A stretch of 64,000 bases of DNA. It comes from Acridotheres tristis. Lineage: Eukaryota > Chordata > Aves > Passeriformes > Sturnidae. The notes beneath the pieces were generated by a model that did not search any database, was not told where the DNA came from, and worked only from the letters and a program-made list of their open reading frames with translations. The position numbers were made by a program, and so were the translations under genes. Below, piece after piece: positions 25,561 to 38,150 of the stretch (its first letter is position 1; each line of letters opens with the position of its first letter). The stretch is from positions 22,513,080 to 22,577,079 of the forward strand of contig CM072886.1 in the NCBI GenBank assembly GCA_037013685.1, in the 5' to 3' direction.

Positions 25561-28500
25561 CCTCTAATATATTTTAAACTGCTTTTGTAAGAAAGAAAGC
25601 ACAGCTCATACAAGGGATTTTGGATTTTCCAATTGTTAGGATGAAGAACCCTATGGACATACACATTCACAAAAGTATGCATGTATATATATACACATTA
25701 TAATGTTTTGAATAATCCCGTTGAAGACAATGCTATCTGTATCCACTGCAATAAACACTAAAATGAATATAGCTGTGCTGTTTGGTTTTGTGTTTTGTTG
25801 GTTTTCTGTGGGGTTTTTAAATTTTTTAATGGCTAGAATTATTTGTGTAGCAATTTAAAAGATAAAATACCTGAAGGAGTGGAGTCTATAGAACACTGTT
25901 TTGAAGACTGTTTTGATTGCTATTGGAAGTAGCAAGGTAATCAAGATTAGAAAGTCCTAAATAAATTACTTTGAAATACAGTAATTGGTCAATTAGTTCA
26001 GAGCCAGCCTAGTAAAAATGGTAAATGTAATTATTATGCACAGACCTGCCTGAATACTATGAACCGTTGTATGTCAGTCCCAATCAACTATCCATGAGAT
26101 TAAGGAAAAATACAGAATCTTAAGTGAACTACAAAGGTCCACGATAGTATTTGAAAAACTTTGAGGCTCATCAATGTTATTGCATTGCTGTGCATTTTTG
26201 CTGTACATTTCATGAATGTGTATCATAGCATTCATTACAGAGGCACTGTTTTCCCTTGTTGTGCACCTGTACATAGACTGAACTCAATTCACAGCCACCA
26301 CATGTTTTAGTCCCTCTGCTTAAACTTGCCAACTGTTCCTTCTGAGTTAGAAAAGAACTGCTGAACTCGTACTGCTGCAGGAGAACATACTTTGGAGTGC
26401 TCCAAACACTCCTCAGACACCACCAGCAGCAAAGGCAGCCTAAGTAGGACTGGACTACAACAACAGATGCACCCGAGTGTGTTAGAGGAGCTGCTCTGAG
26501 TTGTTCCTTCTGTCTACCCTCCTTAAAATAAGAATCTGGATTCATATTTTATGGGTTGGTAAAAATTTCAATCTAAGTATGTGTCTGTCTTACCAGAACC
26601 TTAATGCTGACAGATTGCCATGTTGATCTCAGTAGCTGTGAACCAAAGGCCAAATTCAGTATATAACATGTCTATTTAACATCTCTGGGAGACATATGTA
26701 CATACACATGCTTGAGCACGTATGTGGATGCATTTTATTTAAGTTTATGTAAGTCCTTCCACTTAAATTTCTAATTTTATAGCTCAACACCTGTCAAGTC
26801 AGTTTGAAATCTAGATCTTTCAAGTTTTACTCTTCCATCTGCTATTTTTTCATATTTGATGAGAAGAATATGCATGACTGAAAAGAAACCTACATATATA
26901 TTGCTCTACTTATGTTCAGTCATTCAGTGTACCAAAAATTCTGTCAAAGTGGAATTACCAGACATGCAAATGAAACACACAGCATTTCCCATCTTGCTAC
27001 TGGTATTTGTCAGATAAAATACATGAGAATTGAACAGAGGGGAAGTTTGTTTTAACATTCTGACAGAAATTGGCAAATGTGGCACTGTTAGCAAGACTTG
27101 TCCTATATGGGAAAATTTTACAGCAGGTAAATGTAACTTTGTGATTGACAGTCTTTTTTAGTGCTCAAACTCTTCCACTCTTTGTGCCCTGCAGAAAAAA
27201 CACAAGGCACAGCTTTTAACAGGATTTATGGACCTGAGCCTGGATAAGCAAAACACTCATGTTTCTTTCTTCTATCTCTGGATGATGAAATCACAGTTTT
27301 GTACATCCCCAAATACCTTCTGGGAAACTTCCTTTCTTTTATTAAAAGCTTTTTATAACTATATTGGAAACAGCAGTTTCTCACAGAGCTTCCTGGTTTG
27401 ACAAGTTGTTACTACTCTGTTCTTTTATTCCTCATACAATCTGAAAAAGAGATGAAGACTAAAATGTACCATGAAATCCCCCAAATTCTTTACTGACTCA
27501 CTCAGTTGGTAAAGTTCCATATAAATGACTTGAAATAGCACCTGTGATTTATATGCATAGGCTGTGAAGACACTTCTAGCACATGTTTAGGGACTGACAC
27601 CTGCAAGAATTTGGTATTTAAACATCACAGCAGGTCATACTGCAGTTTGACTTTCTGGAGCACACTTTTCATATAATTACAGCTTCTTTAATCCTCAAGA
27701 GGATAAGTCACATTCTTCCTTCAGCTGATCCTGTGAGCCTCTTTCTTCTGAGGTAAAATCCAGACTTTAGCTTGACTAAGTCCATCTGGAACATTGTGTA
27801 TACACCCCTATCTCTATCACCTTAATGCTGTTAGTTTTTAAAAACAGAGTCTTGATTGCTCCTAATAGTATGTATTTCCTTCTCTCATTGTGGGGTATCA
27901 CTGCCACTTCCTCTTCAGAGTCTTTGTTTTGGCATTATTACCCATCTGTATTTTGGGACATCACCACTTGCAATCCTTGTGGAAGCTCTCCTGACACAAT
28001 CAGAAATCAGCCCACCACCAAAATCCACAAAGCTGGACGTGACTCCCTTAAACTACTTCAGTACGCTTTGGGGAGGAGTGCACAGAAATCACTGTCTCAC
28101 TCCCTCTCACAATCTGCAAACTACAGTAAATTATCCATCACTCATGAGTTGATTGTCCTCCTGTGTCTCTCACACCAGTCCTTATGAGGAAAGGTATCAA
28201 CAAACAAACTCTCCTCTCTAGGGAAAATGCTGCTCCAGCAGCACTAGAGCTCTTTACCAGCACCTTCCTGATGCCAGTGGCCAGAGCAGCTCTTCCTAAT
28301 CTCCTCAAACTCCAGGAAGGGTTAAAATATGGCAGATGTTGACAGATGACACTCCTTGCTAACAGGAAGGACACGTTGCTGTGGGGCCCAGATCTCGGCT
28401 TCTCCTTGCCTGCAGCTGTCTGTGGACAGCAGCTAATTGTATCCACTTGTTTAACCTCGGGGATAACGTCTGGAGGGGACCAAGTGCCACAAGCGCACTT

Positions 28501-28809
28501 TTTTTTAACGGTCATTTCCTCTCTGGTGTAACTTGCATGACAGCATGTGACAAGCAGAAATTAATGGGGACACTGCTGTGCCAATACCTCTTGAATTGCT
28601 TTGACACTGGCTGCAGGCTGCCTGCTTGGCCACCCAGCCAAGACCTCACATGAAATGTGGCAAGGGGCCCACAGCTCTATTCACTAACAAGCCAGCTGGT
28701 CAGTGATTAGAAAGCTCCAACAATGCTGCGCACATACATCAAGAAAAATGCTTTACAAGCGGCTTTGGACTTAGGGGGTAAAGCATCTTAGAAGAGTAAA
28801 TCTGTACAT

Positions 28810-28838
28810 TTATCTTAGGGACTGCTAACCTAAGATAA
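28810..28838. repeat. Perfect 10-bp inverted repeat with paired GATA motifs
   Basis: ttatcttagg and cctaagataa flank a 9-base loop. Each arm carries an AGATAA GATA-factor-like motif, in opposite orientations. Confidence 0.8.
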
Positions 28839-30131
28839 CATTAGAAATAATGCAGAAGGCCCGGGAAGGAGACTGCCCTATATTGTCACCTAGGTGCAAG
28901 AAGGACTAACCTCAGAACAAAGACTAACATCTTGTGCTCAAAATCATGCGCAAACAGGTCAGAACACATGGCTTCTGGTCCAAAGGAGCACTCAAATTAT
29001 GTAGAAACAGAGATTTATGACAGACTACTCTTCCTAATGGTCTATCAACACCTTGGCAACACTGCTGACATTTCTACAGAAAGTCCCATTGAATCTGTCT
29101 GCAGTGTTTATATGATTTGTTTATACGCTGATACATAACAACAAAGGATGAGCCTTTAGAAGCATCCCAAGGGATCTGGATGATCAGATCTCATACACCC
29201 AAGGCAGCTTTGTACCTTTCAGCCAAGACTTTTTTGAAAACTGTCAGATCCTTGGCTAGACACAAAAGGCTCAAGATTGTTCTTTTATTTTCTCTCTTCA
29301 GTTGCTTTTTTAAATAGTAGCCACTGAAAGTGCATAGGCTCTTGATGAAACACCTGATGGCAACAAGAAAACAAGTTACGCTTTTTTAAAACTGAGAGAA
29401 AAGCAGTCAATAGGATCCTAGAGACTTGGAACACGACCATCATTTAAAATCAGTAAAACTTGGGCACTTAATTCCTAGGGCTCCTTCACAGTTATAAACA
29501 CATTCCAGCAATTTTTGTTTGATGAAAATTTTGTTTAAACTTACGATATCGCAGGTCTGATCAATCTCCTGATACATAAGGAAATATATTTGTGGTTTAT
29601 ACCGATTCACCAGGGCTCAAGGCACTGTAAAAGGAGGTGGCTGGACAGCAGAGTCAGTTTTTCAGGTTAGAAACTGAGGTTACTGAAGGGTTTGGATCTA
29701 ATTTTGAGGGCTTCCACTGTAGAAACTTCTAAGGAATTCAGCGTAGTCATGAATGGCACTTGCATGCTGAGGAAGAAGATGGCCTCATATTAGGCACAAT
29801 GAAGTCCAATGAAGTTACTGTGACTCTACCCATCAGTTTTCAAAGACCTAAACTGGTCTCACTGCTTTTTATTATTCCCACAGTCACTGGAACCAACAGT
29901 ATCTTCAGAGAGAAGATAATGAACCTTCACAGAGACAAAACCATCAGTATGACACCAGGCATCAATACACTACTGTTCTCTAAAGTTAGACTCTTCTTTA
30001 ATAAATAGTTAACAGCTCTTATTAAACATGCGAACACAGAGGAAAGTAAGAAGACAATCCCTTCCTAATCTCTCCAGGGAACACATAATAAATAAAGCTC
30101 AATTGTGTGACTTTTAAAAAGTCACTTCAAC

Positions 30132-30151
30132 TTTTTTTTTTTTTTTTTTTT
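30132..30151 (+). repeat. T20 homopolymer
   Basis: Twenty consecutive T on the plus strand (A20 on the CDK6-sense strand). No recognised retroposon body or target-site duplication was seen beside it, so it is called only as a homopolymer. Confidence 0.9.
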
Positions 30152-33100
30152 GCATGTAGAGTACTTGGCACAGCAGAAGAATCATGATGCTCCTAAGTGG
30201 TGCAAAATGGCTCAACATTGGGGTCTATGACTACCCCACTTCTAGTCACAGGAGTAAATTTAACTTTGCTGCCTCTCTTGCTCCATATTATAAATCCAGG
30301 GATAATGGTTAACTAATTCATGAGCATTGCAAAGGTTAACTAGTTAATGTTTGTTAAATACACCAAAGAACTAGATTTTGCTTCCAGTTAAAAGGCTTAA
30401 CAAGCTTGAAGAAAATCAAAGATATATAGGAGAGGAAAGATTTCATTTTTATACAATTCACAGGAAAAAACAAGCTTCAAAAAACAAAAAGTGAGAGGGA
30501 ACAGTGGCCCACCGGAATCCTACAAGATTCTCATCTGAGAACTTTATATACAGCTTTGCAATGCTGTTATAGTATTGTTTGAGCTCTCAAAATAGTCTTC
30601 AGGATGAGTGTCTTACTGATACCTTACTACACCTAAGTTAAAAGTAGGAAACAAGATAATAATTTATTGGAAGTACTCAGCAGATCCAGTTGCTCTCCAT
30701 GTTTACAGTAGCAATTAATTTGCAATTCTATTAACTTGAATTAACAGCTCCTGAATCAATAGCTTTTAAAAGGGAATAGGCAAGCCCCTCATCCTACAGA
30801 CAAGGCAAAGAGAAGACATTGTACAAGAGGAATAGAGCATCTACACGAAGACTTTTGTTTTCACTGAAAGAATGAGAAGTTTGCTGTTAGCACCATACTA
30901 GGGGAATGGCTACCCATTCCACTGCATTTACATGGTCTATCACTTTCTCCTTTCTTTTCTCATTTCTCACCTTTTCCTTTATATCTCTCTTTCCTCCCTT
31001 CATGAGTCCTGTCGCCCCTTCCTTCCCCATTCCCATTTCTGACCCTTCTTGTCATGCCTGCACTGCACCCTGTTCCACTCACACTCACTCCCAGGGCCTG
31101 TGGCCCTACTCCATCTCTTTGGGTTGCTGCCTCTCACACCCCAGGTGATAACCAGGCAAGGTAGGTCACTGGAAGATGCCAGCTACAAGCATTCCTCAGC
31201 AACCCATCTCTGGATTTCAGATATAACAAACTGCAGCAGGCAGTGATGTGACTGTGATGTCTGCTGTGGCTGTAGTGGTGGGAGATGGTCCCACACGTCT
31301 GCTGAGCCTCTCCCAAGGGGCATGTGCCACAGCCCCTCCAGTTCTGAGCACAATAACACTGATTTACATTAGCACCCATTAGTGTAAACCTTGCCTTATT
31401 TTCTTTTGAACACTTGGCTGATTCTAAAAAAAGTAGGTATCTTCAACTTAGAGTGACACAATGAGCGATGAGCCTACTTATTTCCTAATGTTATCACAAT
31501 AAACAGGAATCACTCTACTTTGGGGGTGAGAGGAAAGGTGCAACGTGAGAGCTGACAGTCTTGGCAGGGGAGAAGATGGCCTCTGATATTTCACGGGCAG
31601 AGGATATTTCCTCCCTTCACCTCCCCAAACACTAAACAAAACAAACTCTTAAGACATTTTTAATAAAAAGCCACTGGTATGTTAGAAACTAGTGTGCAAA
31701 AAGATCCAATCAATGGAACAAACTGCCTCCTTGAAGATATGTCTTTTGAAAGTGAAGTGTCACAAATGATGCATGTGAGGAATGCAGCTTGTGGCAAATG
31801 CAGCATTGCTTCTCAAAGGGTAACCTGTGACAAGTAGCAAAGTATGCTATTAATTACGCAATTTGGAAAATAAAACTACATGTATTCCTGTATGTCTTTA
31901 CTGTAACTATTAATGGAGAACCTATGAGAAAAAAAGTAGCTATGATCCAGACAACCTGGACCATGTATGATTGAATCAGGTCCCAGAAACCTAAGTCTTC
32001 TGATTACAAATCATACAATCCAATATCAAACTCTACATTATTCCAGAACTACAGTCAATTAAGGGCAGTGAGAAGGGCAAATGAGAGAGGCTAGGGATCA
32101 CTATCAAAGGACTTCTGTTTTCTTTTGTTTATTAAATAGCAACTGTATTATTTACTGCAGTTTTGCAAGCTAGTGAGCAGATGGGTGTGACACATTTCCA
32201 TGCTCTGTAACCTCTCCTTATGCTTCGTTAAGATTCCTTATCAGGACCAGAAGAAAAGAAATCTCTCTGTTATGCTTTTCCTGTGGCAAAGGAAAAGACA
32301 AGATGATGACTTTCCAGCTCATTTCACTTGTACAACGTTCTCATCAATCACCATGGGGTAGGTCTTTGTTATTTTCACTGAAGGACTGTTCTTAGTTTTC
32401 TGTCACAATAAAGCGTGACTCCACTAATTAGCAAATCAAGGTTACCTCTACCACATTTGCAAAAGAACAAAATGCAAACATAAGGCTAAAACTACTTCTG
32501 AAATATTTTCCAAGGCCCCAGCTTCACAGAGACAAACCTAAGTCAAGCTAGGTGTAAATTCCTTTAATTGAAACAGAAGTTAAGGTCTGAAACACTCAGA
32601 GTAGATGATGTAAGGAAGCTCAACTGACCATTTCATCAAGAAACAAAAGTTTTCTGCTTGTTTTGCGAATTTTTGCTCCACAAACCAAGCAAAGAAACTG
32701 TATTTTATTTTCATATTAAACTCTCTGTGAAGCATGCATCTCTGCAGTTTTGGTTTGCTATAGCCCACGCAGCTTGGCCTCTATTCTCCTTTTCCTATGT
32801 CTTCAATAAGTGTTTTAGACATCAGCAGTAATGTGAGCAAACAAAAAGCAAGAAAAAGTGGTATCTTCTAAGCAAGGCAAAAACAATACAAAATGCTTTG
32901 TAGCATGGTCTCTACTCCAACTTAATGTTTTTGTATGTATTTTCCCTTTTGGTCTGTGTTGTTTCTCACTGAGTGACAGCTATACATAACATACTATTGT
33001 AATAACAAGCATATGGCTCAGAGCTCACTGTTGACATTTTCAGAATTCAATTTAGACATTTTTATTTAAATGCATGAAAGGTATGTGTACACTCTTTCAT

Positions 33101-35839
33101 TTACTGCATTTTACATTTGTAATGTTCTACGTATTCTTCTGGAACCATCTCCATTAAAATGCCAACTCTGGGTTTGGATAGCAAGTATTTCCTTTGTAAC
33201 ACTAAGGGAGGAGTATGTTACTGTCAAAATTTCTCTCTAAAAAGTCCTTGCTAAAATATTTACTCTGCTAGTCAAAACAGGAATATCTGAAGTTAATTCC
33301 AAATGAAAGAATATTTTAAAATGAATCATAAACTAGATGTTAAAAAAGGTAACAGGCTGCCATTCCAATTCCCCTTCCTAGTTGTAAAACTAAATTAAAT
33401 ACAACCCTGCATTTCTATCCACAAAATACTGTAACATTTTGGAGTGGTCTGAAGTTTCCTAACTGTAGTTATGCAACAGAACTATCACAGCCTAAAACAA
33501 AGGACAAAAATTCAGCAGCTGAGTTTATTGGCTTAGAAATTAAGCACTCTTAAGAGATGGTTAACATGTCCTCTTGATTATTTTTGGTATTTTAAAGTTA
33601 CAGTGCAATGCTTCCTATTGTATAGACAAAAGAAGTGGGACATTTTAGAATACTTAGAATTTTTACAGCGTTGTTTGTAAAGTCACATATTTAGCAACAG
33701 TGAAAACTGTTGAGCAGCAAATTTATTTACAATTAAGCCACTAATTTCAAAGGACCCTTTAAGGTATAAGACACTGCTCAACATTAATAAAGATCGAATG
33801 CAATGGCTTTTGTTGAATTGGTCACAATGGTAAAATGCAGCTTCTTCATAGAAATGGGAATTCTCAAGGGTCATTATTTTCAAAGAAGGCAAATAGGATA
33901 TTCTGTGGCCACAACAGCTATGATATTAATGACAAACAGATATAAACAAAACAGTCCACCAAACCTTGTGATCCTTGGAGCCCTTTGCCATTACTGAGTC
34001 AATTTACTATGCTGACCAGCTATGACACATTTTTGTGAATAGTCAGGAGTCTGGTTCCAAATGCACAGACACTGCTTAAACATAAGTTTTGAGGGAAGAC
34101 TACTTCTTCACTCTGACAAAGCATTTAAACACAAGCAAAACACATGTTTTATGACTAATCTGAGACTAAGGAAACAATGGTTTCAATTCTTCTTTGTTCT
34201 AAACTTAGAATTCATCAGGTCAGTAGCACAGGATAACAACTGATTCTCTTCTGTTAGCTCCTCTAACTCAATCTTTCAACCTCATTTTTAATAGTGGAGC
34301 AATCTGTTGACATAAAATTAAGCAGAAACTTCAAGTTTTGCTGAAGCAGAGCCTCTGCTCCCTTTGCGGTTTTTTCCTTTGGGATTGAAGTTGAACCAGA
34401 AAGTGCAAGTACATGTTCCAGTATGATTTTAAATGTTTTATATGTACAGACGTAAGTGTTAGTACTATATAGCTGTAACAGTAAAGGAGAAGTAAGAAGA
34501 ACCTAAAATAGTGATGTTTCTAAGTCTTTGGATAAGGTTTCCAATCAAAAAATGAAGGACAGATTCAGGCTTTGCAGTAAAACAAATAAAAGACTGCTTG
34601 TCAGCTGCTGCTAACAGCATTGCCCCACACTCGCTCCCAGAGGAAAACCCTGGAAATCTCACATATACAAGGGTTTGACCCTTTGTGAAGGATTTGTGCT
34701 TGGAGTACCGACATTGGCAAATGCTACAAAACCACATCTTATTTATTAAAACGACTAATAAATTAATCATGAAAATTTCTAAATATTTTCCCTTGCTGTT
34801 GCACCAAGAACAAACAAGAAACGGTATTTCTGTTATTTCACTCACGTTTCCATTCTCAATTTTCTGTCTTCTGGCAGCTGCTTGAGAAGTTACCAATAAT
34901 GTGTGTCTTTTGTTTGGACTTCTTAAAAAGAATATTCTCAAAATGGAAGGAAGCTCATTTTATTTCACTTTGAAACCTGAGAAACCTGTAACATGAACCA
35001 TACGCTGATTACAGAGCATTGATACATAAAGGAAGCAGTTGTGTAAATGTGTGAAGTGACTGTGGTGGGGAAATAGCAATGCAGTGGAGAAGCACTGTTT
35101 CACACAAATAATGCTGTTGTAGCACCTGACTATCACAGCTCATGTTTAACAAGGTATTGTGTGTAAAGATCAGTCAAAAAAGAGGACCTATTATGGTGGG
35201 CACCAAAGCCAAGGCTTTTCACACAGCCTCTTCCATTAAAAGCTCACAAATAAAATGGACAAGACAGACCCCAGGTGGAGAAATAGTGAGACGGTTCCAT
35301 GATGCTACATTTATATGCGAGTAGTCTGGAGGACACAGGCAAAATAGAAAGAAAAGGGATGGAGAGAAAAGTTCTAGAGGAAGAGAAAGAACAGAAGAGT
35401 ATTTTACTGTGTAAATATGAAGTGAAAGTGAGGTGAAAAAATTAAGGTGAAAGAGAAGAATGGAAAGAGAAAAAGGATCAAAAACCAGGAATTGCACAGG
35501 CAGAGAACATGGAGTTGAAATCCTGAAAGCAGCTGAGTGTCAAGAGGTTTTGGCTTTGGTTGCTCCAGCAGCTGAATGTAGCTGGCTGATGCCCTGGCGG
35601 GTGCTTCTCTGCAGTTTCATGCCTGATGGCCCAAGGACAGGAAGCAGGGAGGAACCGTGTCTGCTCTGGTATCCACAGGGGCGGGCAGGACGGGGGCTCT
35701 CCATGTGTCTCTCATCTGACACACTGAATAGGAGGGAGAGGCACAGCTTCAGCTGGGTCTGGTTTTATTCCTTCCCTATGAATGTAACAGCTCAGCTGTC
35801 TTGGGTGATGAGCTATGGGATGGACTCTGGGAATCAGCA

Positions 35840-35945
35840 CATACATGCCTGTATATATACATACCCATACATATATATATATGTACACATATATATATAT
35901 TCCTACCTACACACAGGTGTATGTGCATGCACATATATGTGTAGT
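35840..35945 (+). repeat. TA/CA/TG-rich simple-sequence region
   Basis: Alternating purine-pyrimidine sequence with two TA runs (around 35872-35882 and 35889-35900) separated by gtacaca, followed by tgtatgtgcatgcacatata. Potentially cruciform- or Z-DNA-forming. An overlapping plus-strand open frame that ends in Tyr/Ile/His repeats is an artefact. Confidence 0.9.
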
Positions 35946-36202
35946 GTGCTTTCATGTGTATACATGTAAAGGCAATATACACCCAACCACCCTCTAGGCA
36001 CAGCAGGAGAACGGGTGCTACTCCTCAAGTATCTGTGCACTCTTTAAGCATCTGCCTTGCCAGTTCTGGCCTTTTCTGGGCCACACCTATTTTGAGAAAA
36101 TGAACTCTGGAGACAGTAGAGTGATGATCATAGTTTCCCTTTCTCTCACTCAAATAGCAGTATTTTTTTCTGCAAATATGTTAGAGGACTTTTACAATAT
36201 AC

Positions 36203-36240
36203 ATTTATGTATGTATGTGTGTTTATGTGTCTGTGTATTA
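36203..36240 (+). repeat. Short (TATG)n/(TG)n tract
   Basis: Imperfect tatg and tgtg units between acatttatg and tattaataaa. Confidence 0.75.
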
Positions 36241-38018
36241 ATAAATAATTGAAAATTCTTTAAGCTGGCTTTACATTCTACGTATGAAAACAAGCAATAC
36301 AAAAAAATTCCATCTCTGCCCATACAAATGTATGGACTTTGTTTTCCAGCATAAGCTAAATACATCTTCTGTGGAGGAAAAGAAACAAACATATCTTGAT
36401 TAAATCAGTATGCCACTAAAGTAACATGCTTCAAATTAATTTTTACTGGATATAATAACCTGCCTATTCACTGGCATAAAACCAGTGCATACAGCTAGTC
36501 CAAAAGTATTAAATTTCTCTTGGGGTGGAATAGAGAAAACAGTTATATGGAAAAATAACTTACTTGATGACTATATTATCTTTTATTAGCTATGAGTTGT
36601 CTGTGGCCAACTTTTGAATTGTTTTACACTATAGCTCTATAATTGCTGTGAGTAAATATAGACACTTTGTAAATATTCTAGTTCAGAGAATCTGAGCTGC
36701 AGTAACTTTGGTTGACTGAGATGGTAAACATATTCTGCTACAATGCTTCTTTGTCCAACATCAGCTGAGTTTGACCCTTAGAATCCCGAGTTCAGTAAGA
36801 AAAAATATGTTGCCCAGTTTTCCCAAGTATCTACCTTGTCACAATTTGTGCTACTGTCTACTCTTTCCCATCTCTGTGTGCTTGTTTTGGGATGAAGTAC
36901 AGCTCTGTGGGTGTACGGCATAGGGGACTGATCTCCTTCCAGTGCACAAACTACTATTAAGAAAGTCATTCTCATCTGCTACCAAAATCGAGAATGGCTC
37001 TTAGAATGTCTTCTCTTTACCTCACATCTGCTGCAGTCCAGCCTTCAATTTACTTGTCAAAAGTAGCATATGGCTTGTAAGCAAATTTAGAACATGGGTA
37101 AATCCAAACATTTCAGTCTATACTTCTGCCACTGCTTTACATGCACCATCAGCTGCAACAACTTTCTCTTAATTATTTTAAATGTGGCGTATCATGTTTG
37201 ATGAAGACAAAGACTCCGGAAACATGCGTGACACTTCTGATCACTGAGGCAGGATGGTGCCTGTGCACCACCACCATAAGACAAAGGAAAGCATCTCAAA
37301 AATACCCCCCACTTGGAGGATGGATGCAGAACATTGTGGCAGTGTCCCTGACATGCTACCTGGCAGCTCAGCCCCACTTCTGTACCTGATTGACCATTAT
37401 TCCTACCACGTGCTCCCTTTCTTTCATTGTCATCAAAGCATTGCACACAGCAATTGGTACCACGCTGATGTTCCAGTAGCAAAAAAACAGTGTCATTAAT
37501 AATCTGAGAGGATCTCAAGGGAATGCAGAGCAGTATGACCCACAAACTTTTTTTATGCATCACATCCATTTCCAGCTCTGATGAATTAACAGAAATGAAA
37601 CGAGCTGATAGCAACGTTTCACTTCCAGTGTTTGTAATACTGCAATTTTGCAATGACTTGATCATAAATTCATTTTACCAAGGCTCAATCTCCTTCCCTG
37701 CCCACAATTCAGAATCTCTTCAGTTTCTTAATTTCCTCTGACTTTCTGAATAAATTTGATTTCTGGCCCTCCATCTACTGAAAACAATAGCTTCCTTCTG
37801 ACTTCAAAAAGGATGTGTCCCTTAGGGCCCTACTGGACTGAAATGCTGCCTTAAGAGTAGGGACTACAAAAGTAAAATAGGTTGAGATGTCTATTTACAG
37901 AACCCTTGATAGACATCATTTCACAGTGACATTTCTAATTCAGTGTCATTGTTTTGAAAGTCTAAAATTATTATTTAAGACAGGTTGCTTTCACGTATTA
38001 TGCTCCAGTGTTGCTTGA

Positions 38019-38150
38019 CTGCTTTCCAAACTGGAACAACTGAAAAAATGCGAAGCGCTCCAATGATTTTAAATCACTCTAGTCAGGACTGAGTGATTTA
38101 AAATTATTGGAGTGCCTCACATTTTTAAGAGTTCTCAGTTTCCAAGCAAT
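38019..38150. repeat. Long imperfect palindrome (hairpin or MITE-like inverted repeat)
   Basis: Bases 38043-38079 are the reverse complement of 38091-38127 at 32 of 37 positions. The centre itself folds (agtc-ag-gact, 38081-38090), leaving one bulged T at 38080. Weaker complementarity continues outward to about 38019 and 38150 (ctttccaaactgg against cagtttccaagc). No coding potential. It could be an ancient palindromic DNA-transposon remnant, a conserved structured element or a small-RNA precursor. Family not recognised. Confidence 0.85.

Noticed and set aside
27825..28515. Frames of about 120-125 codons on both strands
   Set aside because: No recognisable protein family, no splice-site or poly(A) context, and the stretch is simply less AT-rich than its surroundings, which lengthens chance frames.
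35460..35969. 169-codon plus-strand open frame
   Set aside because: Its C-terminal part is TA/CA simple repeat and the rest has no recognised domain; antisense to CDK6, with no promoter or splice context seen.
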